From positions 1 to 64,000 of the forward strand of contig JBOGLA010000037.1 in the NCBI GenBank assembly GCA_050746185.1: a stretch of 64,000 nt of DNA, given 5' to 3'. This DNA is from PALSA-188 sp050746185 (GTDB lineage Bacteria; Acidobacteriota; Terriglobia; Terriglobales; Acidobacteriaceae). The notes beneath the pieces were generated by a model. That model saw nothing but the letters and a program-made list of their open reading frames with translations, searched no databases and was not told the DNA's origin. A program made the position numbers and the translations under genes. Of the stretch, positions 23,959 through 32,602 are shown piece by piece; the stretch's first letter is position 1, and every line of letters begins with the position of its first letter.

Positions 23959-25470
23959 CTAGTTCTGCAAGACCCAGGTATCCTTCGAGCCCCCACCCTG
24001 GGAGGAGTTCACCACCAAAGAACCTTTGCGCAGAGCCACTCGGGTAAGGCCGCCGGGAATGATGGTTATGTTCTCTCCGTAAAGCACATACGGACGAAGA
24101 TCAATATGGCGGGGCTCAATGGTTCCATCAACAAAACACGGTGCGGTGGAAAGATTGATGGTTGGCTGCGCGATATAATTTCGGGGCTCGGCCAGGATTC
24201 TCTCCCGGAATTCCGTACGTTGTTGTTCCGAGCTGTGGGGACCGATAAGCATGCCGTAGCCGCCCGACTCGCCCACTGCCTTGACGACATACTCGTCCAT
24301 CCTCCCGCAAACGTGCTGACGTTGAGCCGGATCGGACATCAGCAGTGTCTCAACGTTTTCCAGAATTGGATCCTGGTCGAGATAGTAACGAATAATCTTC
24401 GGAACGTATGCGTAGATAGCCTTGTCATCCGCGACACCGGTACCCAGGGCATTGGCGAAAGCGATGTTCCCGACGCGATAAGCATTAAACAGGCCGACGG
24501 CGCCCAGCGCCGAACCGCTTTCGAAAACCAGCGGATCGAGATAGTCGTCATCAATTCGGCGGTAGATCACGTCCACCCGCTGCAATCCGAATGTCGTGCG
24601 CATGTAAACGATATTGTCGTGGACCAGCAGATCACGGCCTTCAACCAGTTCAATACCCATCTGCCGCGCCAAATAAGTGTGTTCAAAATAGGCTGAATTG
24701 TAGGCGCCGGGCGTTAACAGGACTACGGTAGGCTCGGAACGACCTTCAGGCGCGAGTGACCGCAGGGTAGAAAGAAGCGCCTGGCTATATTGCTCAATCG
24801 GCCGAACTCTGCACTTTCGAAACAATCCCGGAAATATTTGCTTCATCACCCGGCGGCTCGTGAGCATATAAGAAACGCCGCTGGGGACCCGCAGATTGTC
24901 CTCGAGGACAACGAAGGTTCCGTCAGGATCTCGTATTAGATCTGTCCCTACTACAGTTACATAAACGTCGCGAGGAACTTTGATGCCTCGCATCTCCCGC
25001 CGATAATGCTTGCAGGTGTAAATAATATTTCCCGGCACGATGCCATCTGCAATGATCTTGCCGTCGTGATAAACATCTTTAAGGAAGAGGTTGAGCGCCG
25101 TGATGCGCTGAGTCAAGCCGCGCTCGATCGTTTCCCATTCCGGGGCGGTAATAATTCTCGGCAGCAGGTCGTGCGGAAAAATCCGTTCTGTCCCCTTATC
25201 GCCTCCATAGACGGTAAAGGTGATGCCCTGATTGAAGAATGACTGGTCAGCCTCGTGTTTGCTGCGCCGCAACTCGTCGCGCCCGAGATTTAAAAGATGA
25301 GTGTAGAGTTGGCGGTACTGCTTGCGCGGATGATCCACGCTGCGGAACATTTCATCGTAAGCCCCATTAAATTGGTAGCGGCGGAACGCTTCCGCGGCGC
25401 TCTGATCAGATGGACCGGTTTCTGTAATCATGGCCGTACCCGTGCCTGGTTCCCCGTCAGGATAGCGCAT
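23959..25470 (-). CDS. Circularly permuted ATP-grasp protein (DUF404/DUF407)
   Basis: 503 residues. Recognisable segments: 'YDEMFRSVDHPRKQYRQLYT', 'GITFTVYGGDKGTERIFPHD', 'VVLEDNLRVPSGVSYML', 'VDVIYRRIDDDYLDPLVF' and 'VKAVGESGGYGMLIGPHSS', the last giving the Gly-rich ATP loop typical of the permuted fold. ATP-grasp enzymes join a carboxylate to an amine through an acyl phosphate; this branch has been proposed to make a peptide or amide tag. It lies 69 bases after the Anbu gene in the same direction. A second possible start is ATG 25431. Confidence 0.93.
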   Translation of the reverse strand: MRYPDGEPGTGTAMITETGPSDQSAAEAFRRYQFNGAYDEMFRSVDHPRKQYRQLYTHLLNLGRDELRRSKHEADQSFFNQGITFTVYGGDKGTERIFPHDLLPRIITAPEWETIERGLTQRITALNLFLKDVYHDGKIIADGIVPGNIIYTCKHYRREMRGIKVPRDVYVTVVGTDLIRDPDGTFVVLEDNLRVPSGVSYMLTSRRVMKQIFPGLFRKCRVRPIEQYSQALLSTLRSLAPEGRSEPTVVLLTPGAYNSAYFEHTYLARQMGIELVEGRDLLVHDNIVYMRTTFGLQRVDVIYRRIDDDYLDPLVFESGSALGAVGLFNAYRVGNIAFANALGTGVADDKAIYAYVPKIIRYYLDQDPILENVETLLMSDPAQRQHVCGRMDEYVVKAVGESGGYGMLIGPHSSEQQRTEFRERILAEPRNYIAQPTINLSTAPCFVDGTIEPRHIDLRPYVLYGENITIIPGGLTRVALRKGSLVVNSSQGGGSKDTWVLQN

Positions 25471-25539
25471 TGGGTGGCCGCTGACGATTGGGAAAAACGA
25501 TTCAGGCTATTGAACAAACGCTGATTATCTATCTGCCAG

Positions 25540-26319
25540 CTAGACTCTGGATGGATGCGCATCGCCGACACTCTCGGCACGATTTCCATTGCTTGACTGT
25601 TGGAATTCGATATCTGGTAATTGCTCCACCGCGCGCCGTAGAGACTGCTCCCAGCTGGAGTGAATCAGATTGAGGTCGCGATCCCCGGCGGAAATGCGAC
25701 GGTAGCGAGTGATTTCCAGACTGTCCTTCTTATACAGCAATAAGTCGAACGGCGGCCCAACCGTGACGTTGGAACGCATGGTGGCGTCGAGAGAGAGCAG
25801 CGCATATTTCGCCGCGACTTCCAGCGATGTAGAGGCCTGGATGCCACGATCGAGAATTGGCCTGCCATATTTGCACTCGCCAAGCTGTAAGTACAACGAA
25901 TCTTCGGTAGCCGCGAGGGGGTTTCCCTGAGGATAGATCAGATAGAGGTTCGGCTCCTGGCCACGGACCTGCCCTCCGAGCAGAAGATGAACGTTAAAGC
26001 TGAAAGAATCGCGCTCGAGTGAGGAGCGATCCATATCCGAAACGCGGCGCACGCAATCGCCAACGATGCGGGCGGCGTCATAGAGTGAATTGGCTTGGGC
26101 CAAGCCGCGTCCCGATTCGAAATCATCGGTCAGCAAAGTAATTACTGACTGGCTGATAGATAGACCGCCACTGGTCAAAATTACAAATACGCGTTCTCCG
26201 GTCTGAACAAAGCGGTACATTTTCCGGCAGACATTTACCTGATCGAAGCCCGCGTTGGTCCGCGAATCCGATGCCAATACCAGGCCTTCTCGCGTCATGA
26301 TGCCCAGGCAATACGTCAC
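25540..26319 (-). CDS. Anbu, ancestral-beta-subunit proteasome homologue
   Basis: 259 residues from GTG 26319, chosen because it gives M-T-Y-C-L-G and puts Thr directly after Met, as required for an N-terminal-nucleophile hydrolase. Then follow 'GLVLASDSRTNAGFDQVN', 'RKMYRF', 'VILTSGGLSISQSVITLL' and 'DLLLYKKDSLEI', the Anbu/BPH family pattern. Anbu forms helical or ring-like assemblies, and peptidase activity in vitro has been hard to show. It is the first gene of the operon and probably acts on, or with, the product of the ATP-grasp and transglutaminase genes. The longer frame to 26562 lacks family similarity. Confidence 0.93.
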   Translation of the reverse strand: MTYCLGIMTREGLVLASDSRTNAGFDQVNVCRKMYRFVQTGERVFVILTSGGLSISQSVITLLTDDFESGRGLAQANSLYDAARIVGDCVRRVSDMDRSSLERDSFSFNVHLLLGGQVRGQEPNLYLIYPQGNPLAATEDSLYLQLGECKYGRPILDRGIQASTSLEVAAKYALLSLDATMRSNVTVGPPFDLLLYKKDSLEITRYRRISAGDRDLNLIHSSWEQSLRRAVEQLPDIEFQQSSNGNRAESVGDAHPSRV

Positions 26320-26484
26320 TATTATCCCCGATGCAGAAAAAATTAAACCAACCCCGCATGATACATGATTTTTTATATCGAAATTATGATCTGGCTCAGA
26401 AAGAAAGAACATCCAACTGGCACAAGAAACATGATAGTTTTCTGCATCCAGGTTCGGAGCGCAAACGCAGGGGGAAACTGAAAT
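26320..26484. promoter_or_regulatory. Divergent promoter region, Anbu operon / second transglutaminase
   Basis: This 165-base region separates the Anbu start from the divergent transglutaminase start. It is AT-richer than its surroundings and has a short direct repeat (CATGATACATGATT). No certain -35/-10 pair was chosen. A shared regulatory region is inferred from the divergence. Confidence 0.4.
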
Positions 26485-27312
26485 ATGCTGATTCGACTCG
26501 GATACGACATACAATTTCAAACCGTGGGGGACGTTCCAATCGTCACTCTTCTCAACGTTCATCCATCACGCAAACCGGATTTGCGCGAGCCCGACGAACT
26601 GCGCTGCGAGCCAGCCGTACGAATTGAAAATTACACAGACAGCTTCGGCAATCATAGTTGCCGCCTGGTTGCTCCTGCGGGCACGATTCGATTTCTGAAT
26701 TCGACTCTGATTGAAGATTCCGGATTGCCAGACGCAGTTGACTTGAATGCGCGCGAGGTCCCCGTTGACGAACTGCCGTTCGATGTCTTGCCGTATCTGA
26801 TGAACAGCCGTTATTGCGAAGTTGATCTTTTGTCCAATACAGCGTCCGAACTTTTTGCCGGCGCTCCCCGCGGATGGCAGCGTGTTCAAGCCGTTTGCGA
26901 CTGGGTGCATGGCAAAGTCACTTTTGGATACGAATTTGCCCACCCCACTCGAACCGCTCTCGGTGTGTACATTGACCGGGTTGGAGTTTGCAGAGACTTT
27001 CAGCATCTCGCCATTACTTTTTGCCGGGCTCTGAATATTCCTGCGCGTTATGCGACCGGTTACCTCGGCGATATCGGCGTGACCGTGGCTCCCAGCCCCA
27101 TGGACTTCAGCGCATGGTTCGAGGTGTACCTGGAAAATCGCTGGTGGACTTTCGATGCCCGGCATAACGTGCGACGCATTGGGCGTGTCCTGATGGCCAC
27201 CGGACGCGACGCCACCGATTGCGCGATCACCACATCTTTTGGAAGAGCAAAGTTGTTAAGCTTCCAGGTCGCAAGCGACGAGGTTCCTGCATTTCAGAAT
27301 TCGGTAGCCTAG
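26485..27312 (+). CDS. Transglutaminase-like protein, divergent from Anbu operon
   Basis: 275 residues. The N-domain opens with 'MLIRLGYDIQFQTVGDVPIV'; the core has the nucleophile in 'VYIDRVGVCRDFQHLAITF' (Cys ~171), a conserved 'IPARYATGYL' and the Asp in 'WWTFDARHNVRRIGR'. The position where most transglutaminase-like proteins have His reads 'PMDFSAWFEVYL', with Ser. Whether this is a subfamily feature or loss of activity cannot be told without an alignment. Start ATG 26485 with AGGGGGAAA upstream. The divergent arrangement suggests a role linked to the Anbu operon. Confidence 0.85.
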   Translation: MLIRLGYDIQFQTVGDVPIVTLLNVHPSRKPDLREPDELRCEPAVRIENYTDSFGNHSCRLVAPAGTIRFLNSTLIEDSGLPDAVDLNAREVPVDELPFDVLPYLMNSRYCEVDLLSNTASELFAGAPRGWQRVQAVCDWVHGKVTFGYEFAHPTRTALGVYIDRVGVCRDFQHLAITFCRALNIPARYATGYLGDIGVTVAPSPMDFSAWFEVYLENRWWTFDARHNVRRIGRVLMATGRDATDCAITTSFGRAKLLSFQVASDEVPAFQNSVA

Positions 27313-27349
27313 GGCTTCTCGCCGAAGTAGCGATTAATTCCCGCCGACC

Positions 27350-28111
27350 CTACCGGATTCGACTCTCTTCAGCAAGCTGACTCTTCAGTAAAGCAGCCGA
27401 ACTTCCATCGAGGTAGATGAAGGTATTGCCGTGGGTCTGGAGGGCGGACGCGGGCGCAAGCGGCGTCACGTCTCCGTCAAAACACTTCGCGACTGCCTCA
27501 GCCTTCCTCGCACCGAATGCCAGGCAAACAATTTCCTCCGACTTCAATATCTGCCGGATCGTCATTGAAATTGCGCGGCGCGGAACTTCATCGAGATTAC
27601 GAAACCACCCTTCGCTGAGTTGCTGCCTGCGGGAAACTTCGTCGAGTTCGACAACGATGTAGGCTTCGTCCGTCTCGAAGTCGGCGGGAGGGTCATTGAA
27701 CGCAAGATGGCCATTTTCGCCGACTCCGACGAACGCGACGTCAACGGGCGCCCTTCTAATTTCGGCAGTCACATCGGCTATGACTCTTTGCGGATTCATT
27801 TCGCCGCTAAGCAAATGACAGCGGGTTATCCCAACTCTATTAATCAGCCTGTCGAGAAGAAACTTGTTGAAGCTGGCCGGATGCGTTGCCGGCAGGCCTA
27901 TATATTCGTCAAGATGGAATAGTTCGACGCGCTTCCAGTCAATTTCGGGAGCTTGGATGAGCAGATCGAGAAATTCAAACTGGGATGTCCCCGTGGCCGC
28001 AACGACTCGGGCGAGCCCGCGGTCATGGATTGACTTGCGAATGGTTGAAGCGGCCTGCGCCGCTGCGGCTTCAGCGAGCGAACGGACATCAGAAAATATT
28101 TGCAGGTTCAT
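27350..28111 (-). CDS. nagB: Glucosamine-6-phosphate deaminase
   Basis: 253 residues from ATG 28111 (GGCGAGG upstream). Key parts: the active-site loop 'ELFHLDEYIGLPATHPAS' (LDEY at 67-70), 'FVGVGENGHLAFNDPP' (131-142) and the sugar-isomerase fold. It converts glucosamine-6-phosphate to fructose-6-phosphate and ammonia, the last step of amino-sugar catabolism. It is divergent from a GntR regulator and sodium symporter across a region with several palindromes, suggesting induction by amino sugars. A paralogue of 6-phosphogluconolactonase type is possible, but LDEY and GENGHLAF favour NagB. Confidence 0.88.
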   Translation of the reverse strand: MNLQIFSDVRSLAEAAAAQAASTIRKSIHDRGLARVVAATGTSQFEFLDLLIQAPEIDWKRVELFHLDEYIGLPATHPASFNKFLLDRLINRVGITRCHLLSGEMNPQRVIADVTAEIRRAPVDVAFVGVGENGHLAFNDPPADFETDEAYIVVELDEVSRRQQLSEGWFRNLDEVPRRAISMTIRQILKSEEIVCLAFGARKAEAVAKCFDGDVTPLAPASALQTHGNTFIYLDGSSAALLKSQLAEESRIR

Positions 28112-28603
28112 CAAGCCTCGCCGCTCAATAAGCACTCAAAGTCAGATTTCCTCAGTGTTGCGATTTCCATCCGTCTTCCCCGCATCGTTTGCCACAGAGA
28201 AATGCTATATAGTACTTTCGCATGCATCGTCAAGCGAAAAAATGCTAGTATTTAAATAGTTAGGAACTTATTGCTCTATAGCTCCTGTGGGGATCTTTTC
28301 TATGCCGTGCTACCGCTGGCGGAGTGACCGCAACGAGCAAACCTGGGCGATAGACTAAAAACACGAGTAACGCAGGAAATAATGGGCGTTCCCGTTTATC
28401 GGCTTTACAAACTGGGATTCAGCAGCTAACTTATGGTCGTTGGCTGACGCCAAGCTTCATCTATATAGCATTAGCGAATGGCTTGTGGGCTTCGTTTGGA
28501 GCGAGATCGGTCAAGCTCTATAGCATACGAATTGTTTTGGCAATTCACATTGTTGTGAACGCTTCAAATAGTTCGCATGACTAAGGTCGGACACGGAGTG
28601 CTG
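28112..28603. promoter_or_regulatory. Divergent region nagB / GntR with repeated palindromes
   Basis: Nearly 500 bases without a gene. Four CTATA(TA)G motifs lie at 28205-28212, 28276-28281, 28461-28468 and 28518-28523. The first and third extend to a 12-base inverted match (AATGCTATATAG, 28201-28212; CTATATAGCATT, 28461-28472). Nearer the GntR gene are GAATTG-TTTTGG-CAATTC (28529-28546) and TTCACA-TTGT-TGTGAA (28544-28559), overlapping by three bases. These are candidate operators for the GntR-type regulator. Confidence 0.55.
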
Positions 28604-29341
28604 ATGAAAGTAAACGGCAGATCGGGAAACGGACAGAATGGGACGCCGGCCTACAAGAGGATTCAGACCGCGATTCTGAACCGCATAGAAACGGGTGAAC
28701 TCAGACCCGGCGACGCGGTCGAATCTGAACGTGAATTGGCAAAACTTCATGCCGTCAGTCTCATGACCGCTCGCCATGCGCTTGTTGCGCTCGAGAGAGA
28801 AGGCAGAGTGCAGCGCCGCCGCGGCGCCGGAACCTTCGTTGCCCCCCCGATGATCCACTTCAACAAACTGACCAGCTTTACGGAGTTGATGACGGGGCGA
28901 AGCCTGGTATCGTTTTCCAAAGTTCTGGCTTTCGGCACGGTCAATGACGAGCCGGATGTCAATGCGAGACTCGCTCTGGCGGCGGGCGCGCGGCTCATCA
29001 AAATAGAGCGGCTGCGGATGGGATCGGATGAGCCTTTTGCCCTGGAGACCTGTTATCTTTCGGCGGCGGATGTTCCCGGACTGAATCGAAGTGCGCTGGC
29101 CAGTGGTTCGTTATTTTCCATTTTGCAGAACGACTACGGGGTCCAACTTTCGTACGCGGATGAAGAGGTAGACGCCACCGCGAGCGATTCCAAGACTGCG
29201 CAACTCCTAAATATTCCTCGCGGACTTCCTTTGCTTCGAATCCGCCAGCTGATTTATTCAACCAAGGCCAAGGCGACCATGTACGCGTTAGGACTGTACC
29301 GTTCCGATAGACATACTCTGCTGATTCGAAGATTTCGCTAG
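28604..29341 (+). CDS. GntR-family regulator (HutC/UTRA type)
   Basis: 245 residues from ATG 28604, preceded by CGGAG at five bases; ATG 28577 has no such site. A winged helix (~15-80: 'YKRIQTAILNRIETGELRPG', 'LHAVSLMTARHALVALEREG', 'GTFVAPP') is followed by a UTRA ligand-binding domain (~90-235) with 'RLIKIERLRMGSDEPFALET' and 'LLRIRQLIYS'. This subfamily includes NagR/DasR-type sensors of amino-sugar phosphates. Adjacent nagB and a symporter support an amino-sugar ligand (inference). It is the first gene of a two-gene unit with the symporter, 12 bases apart. Confidence 0.92.
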   Translation: MKVNGRSGNGQNGTPAYKRIQTAILNRIETGELRPGDAVESERELAKLHAVSLMTARHALVALEREGRVQRRRGAGTFVAPPMIHFNKLTSFTELMTGRSLVSFSKVLAFGTVNDEPDVNARLALAAGARLIKIERLRMGSDEPFALETCYLSAADVPGLNRSALASGSLFSILQNDYGVQLSYADEEVDATASDSKTAQLLNIPRGLPLLRIRQLIYSTKAKATMYALGLYRSDRHTLLIRRFR

Positions 29342-29353
29342 CGCAAAAAATCC

Positions 29354-31291
29354 ATGCCTCTCACCTCGACTGATTGGTTCGTCATCGCCGGATATCTGCT
29401 GATCAATCTGCTGATCAGCATTTACTATCGGCGACGCGCCAGCGGAAGCACCGAGGAATTCTTTGTTTCTGGGCGCGATGTCTCTTGGTGGCTTGCAGGA
29501 ACTTCCATGGTAGCGACGACATTCGCCGCGGATACACCACTCTTAGTTTGCGGCCTTGTGGCCAAATCCGGCATCGCCGGAAACTGGATCTGGTGGGGAT
29601 TCTGCTTTGGCGGAATGCTTACCGTATTTTTCTTCGCACGATATTGGAGGCGGGCGGAGATATTAACCGATGTTCAATTTGTAGAAATTCGCTACGGTGG
29701 TAAACCCGCCGCATTCTTGCGCGGCTTCAAAGCAGTTTATCTGGGCCTGTTCATGAACTGCTTCATTCTCGGATGGGTTACACAGGCGATGATCAATATT
29801 ATTACTGTGCTGCTCGGGCCTGCGATTGCCGAGGGCCGAATCGTGCAGTTTGCTATCGGCGGGCACGTTTTCCAGTACGCGCTAGGCGCGCCCCACACAA
29901 CGTCATTGTTGATCTGCATTTTCGTAATCATTCCTTTTACCGGCATTTACACCTTCATCGGCGGGCTCTGGGGGGTTTTGGTTACCGATCTGTTTCAATT
30001 TGTATTGAAGATGGCAATGATCATCGTTCTGGCGTGGGTCGCCGTGGCCAAAATCGGCGGAATGCAGGCATTGCAGGTTCATCTTCTGGCTATAGAAAAC
30101 AATGTGCAGCAAACCGGGGTGCACACCGCGAATCCCGTCGCATTCCTGCCGGACTTTCATTTGGGTCTTACCAGCAACGCGCTTTGGACTCTTCCACTGC
30201 TTACCTTTTTTGTATATCTCTGCATGCAGTGGTGGCTGGCCTGGTATCCGGGCGCCGAACCCGGCGGCGGAGGCTACGTGGCGCAACGAATGTTCAGCGC
30301 CAAAGATGAAAAGAACTCTCTCGGAGCAACTCTCTGGTTCAACATTGCGCATTATGCGCTGCGTCCGTGGCCGTGGATCGTAACCGCTTTGGTCGCGATT
30401 GTTGTCTATTCGCCAAACGGAGGCATGCACCCCAGTGCGGCTTTTGCGGCGAATCCGGAGCAAGGTTACGTGATGATCCTGAGAGACTACTTGCCTCCGG
30501 CATTGCGGGGACTCATGGTAGCCGCATTCCTCGCGGCTTTTATGTCTACAGTTGGGACGCAATTGAACTGGGGATGCTCCTACCTCGTCAACGATCTCTA
30601 CAAGCGATTCATGGTCCGGGACGCGACTGAACGGCATTACGTTTTCGTCAGCAAGTTATTCACGGTGCTATTGGTGTTGGCAAGCGGATACACCGCGATG
30701 CAACTGACCTCCATTAAACAAGGATGGGATCTGGTTTTGAACATTGGCTTCGGCACCGGAGCCGTCTACATTTTGCGCTGGTATTGGTGGCGCATCAATG
30801 CATGGAGCGAGATCGTCGCTATGATCGCCGCCGCCGCGGTAACGATTGGACTGCATGGAGTCGCATTCAGCGGAAATAGCGCCACTGTCTATGCCAAGTC
30901 CGCGCTCATCACGGGCGGAATTACAACCCTTGCCTGGGTAATCGCGACATTCGTGTCGCGACCGGAATCCGATACAACGCTCATCTCTTTTTATAAGCGG
31001 GTTCATCCCACCGTGTACGGGTGGAAGAGGATTGCAAAACTTGTTCCGGAATTCCCCGAGATCCGCGATGTGGCAAGTAATTCGTTCAACTGGTTAATGG
31101 GCGTGATTCTGGTATACGGATGTCTTTTCGGAATCGGCAAACTGGTGTTTCAGCAGTGGCTCTCGGGGTTTGTGCTTCTGCTTATCGCCGCAATAGCAGG
31201 CTACCTGATTTTCTGGGATCTCTCGCGGCGGGGTTGGGCAAGCCTTTCAGGCACCTCCGCTACCGAAGCTCACGCATCCATCGTAGAGTAA
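29354..31291 (+). CDS. Sodium:solute symporter (SSS family)
   Basis: 645 residues with about 14 membrane helices. The start 'STDWFVIAGYLLINLLISIY' and 'SVSSEEFFVSGRDVSWW'-like segment (here STEEFFVSGRDVSWWLAG) are typical, followed by 'GSGG..'-free conserved 'WYPGAEPGGGGYVAQRMFSA' and 'LAAFMSTVGTQLNWGCSYLV'. The family couples sodium entry to uptake of sugars, amino acids or organic anions; this long C-terminal form is common in Acidobacteriota and Bacteroidota sugar loci. It follows the GntR gene by 12 bases, so uptake of an amino sugar or muropeptide fragment is plausible. Confidence 0.93.
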   Translation: MPLTSTDWFVIAGYLLINLLISIYYRRRASGSTEEFFVSGRDVSWWLAGTSMVATTFAADTPLLVCGLVAKSGIAGNWIWWGFCFGGMLTVFFFARYWRRAEILTDVQFVEIRYGGKPAAFLRGFKAVYLGLFMNCFILGWVTQAMINIITVLLGPAIAEGRIVQFAIGGHVFQYALGAPHTTSLLICIFVIIPFTGIYTFIGGLWGVLVTDLFQFVLKMAMIIVLAWVAVAKIGGMQALQVHLLAIENNVQQTGVHTANPVAFLPDFHLGLTSNALWTLPLLTFFVYLCMQWWLAWYPGAEPGGGGYVAQRMFSAKDEKNSLGATLWFNIAHYALRPWPWIVTALVAIVVYSPNGGMHPSAAFAANPEQGYVMILRDYLPPALRGLMVAAFLAAFMSTVGTQLNWGCSYLVNDLYKRFMVRDATERHYVFVSKLFTVLLVLASGYTAMQLTSIKQGWDLVLNIGFGTGAVYILRWYWWRINAWSEIVAMIAAAAVTIGLHGVAFSGNSATVYAKSALITGGITTLAWVIATFVSRPESDTTLISFYKRVHPTVYGWKRIAKLVPEFPEIRDVASNSFNWLMGVILVYGCLFGIGKLVFQQWLSGFVLLLIAAIAGYLIFWDLSRRGWASLSGTSATEAHASIVE

Positions 31292-31367
31292 TCGCTGGTT
31301 TCCAGACCTGCATGCGGAAACGAGGCGGAGTCGCGGTTGTGTCGCCGCCAGCACGCTGTGGGGAATC

Positions 31368-32510
31368 TTACAGCCTTACGGTCTTTCCACTTTTCGCCGC
31401 TTCGTAGACTGCCGTAATAATTGTCAGATCCCGCAAGCCTTCTTCACCCGGGGTGAGAGGTTCTTTGTTCTGCATCACGCAGTCGGACATGTGGTCCATC
31501 TCCGCGGCAAAATGATCTCGCTCAGGAAGCTCGACTTCCTCGATTCTGTTGTCCCGCTCTATTTTCATGTGCAGCCCGTTGTACCAGGTGGCTGGGTCCA
31601 TTTGCAGTCGCCCCTCGGTACCGCACACTCGGTAGTGACTCTGGTGGAAGTATCCATAACTTGACGTGCAGTTCGCTAATATGCCGCTGGGAAAACGCAG
31701 CTGAAAATTAACGTTTTCCTCCACTTCCCTAAAACGCGGATCTCCGGGGGTACTGTACATCATGGCATTCACCTCAACCGGTTCCTCGCCGGAAAGATAG
31801 CGTGATGCGTTCAGCGAATAGATGCCGATGTCCATCATTGACCCTCCGCCTCCGAGTGCCTTTGTCAACCTCCACTGTGTCGGGTCGCCAATCTTGAAGC
31901 CGGTATCGGCCACAATCATTTGCGTGGGGCCAAGTTCCTGAGAGCGCGCGATGCGGATCGCCTCCTGGTTATAGGGTTCATAACGACAGCGGTACGCAAC
32001 CATCAGCTTGCGGTCCGCCTTTCGCGCCGCATCAATCATCTGCCGGCACTCTTCGGGAGAGTTGGCCATCGGCTTCTCGGACAGCACATGTTTCCCCGCC
32101 TGATGCCCGCGAATCGTGTATTCGGCGTGCATGCCGTTTGGCAGGACGATATAAATGACGTCTACCTCGGGATTGTCCTTGATTGAATCGTAGTTCTGGT
32201 AGTTGTAGATATTTTTTGGATTGACCCCATAGCGAAGAGCAAGTTTGTTCGCTTTGACAGGATGACCGCTGACGAAAGCGACCACTCTGGATTTTTCGCA
32301 CTTTGCGAAGGCCGGCAATATCTGGTTGATAGCGAGATTGCCCAGACCGACAACCGCCCAACCCATCTTCTTGCCCGGAGGATCGGGTACGACCAGCTGC
32401 GCGGTTGCATCCTTCAGCAACGACCCGGCAACATTGGCGACAACCAAGCCCTTTCCCATTTTTGCCATGAATCTACGTCGTGTGATTTCTTTTCCGGTCC
32501 CTTCAGACAT
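31368..32510 (-). CDS. Gfo/Idh/MocA-family oxidoreductase, Tat-exported
   Basis: 380 residues. A twin-arginine signal (TRRRFMAKMGKGLVVANVA) is at residues 10-29, so the folded, cofactor-loaded enzyme would be exported to the periplasm. The Rossmann domain starts with 'MGWAVVGLGNLAINQILPAF', then 'VLSEKPMANSPEECRQMI' (EKP motif) and the C-terminal 'GGGSMMDIGIYSLNASRYL' (D-x-G-x-x-x-x-x). The family oxidises or rearranges sugars with NAD(P), often in periplasmic glycan processing. It is convergent with the symporter gene and is the last gene of the minus-strand group that begins at 37046. Confidence 0.92.
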   Translation of the reverse strand: MSEGTGKEITRRRFMAKMGKGLVVANVAGSLLKDATAQLVVPDPPGKKMGWAVVGLGNLAINQILPAFAKCEKSRVVAFVSGHPVKANKLALRYGVNPKNIYNYQNYDSIKDNPEVDVIYIVLPNGMHAEYTIRGHQAGKHVLSEKPMANSPEECRQMIDAARKADRKLMVAYRCRYEPYNQEAIRIARSQELGPTQMIVADTGFKIGDPTQWRLTKALGGGGSMMDIGIYSLNASRYLSGEEPVEVNAMMYSTPGDPRFREVEENVNFQLRFPSGILANCTSSYGYFHQSHYRVCGTEGRLQMDPATWYNGLHMKIERDNRIEEVELPERDHFAAEMDHMSDCVMQNKEPLTPGEEGLRDLTIITAVYEAAKSGKTVRL

Positions 32511-32602
32511 GATCCATCTCCTGGTTGGTTACTGGGAACAACAGTTGATCTGGCGAAGTCGCTTCCAATTCTAAAGCTTCAAACCGCGAAGAAGGAATTG
32601 GA

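Noticed and set aside
29903..30637. 244-codon antisense frame inside the symporter gene
   Set aside because: Rich in Arg/His/Gln as expected for the reverse of a membrane-protein gene; not a gene.
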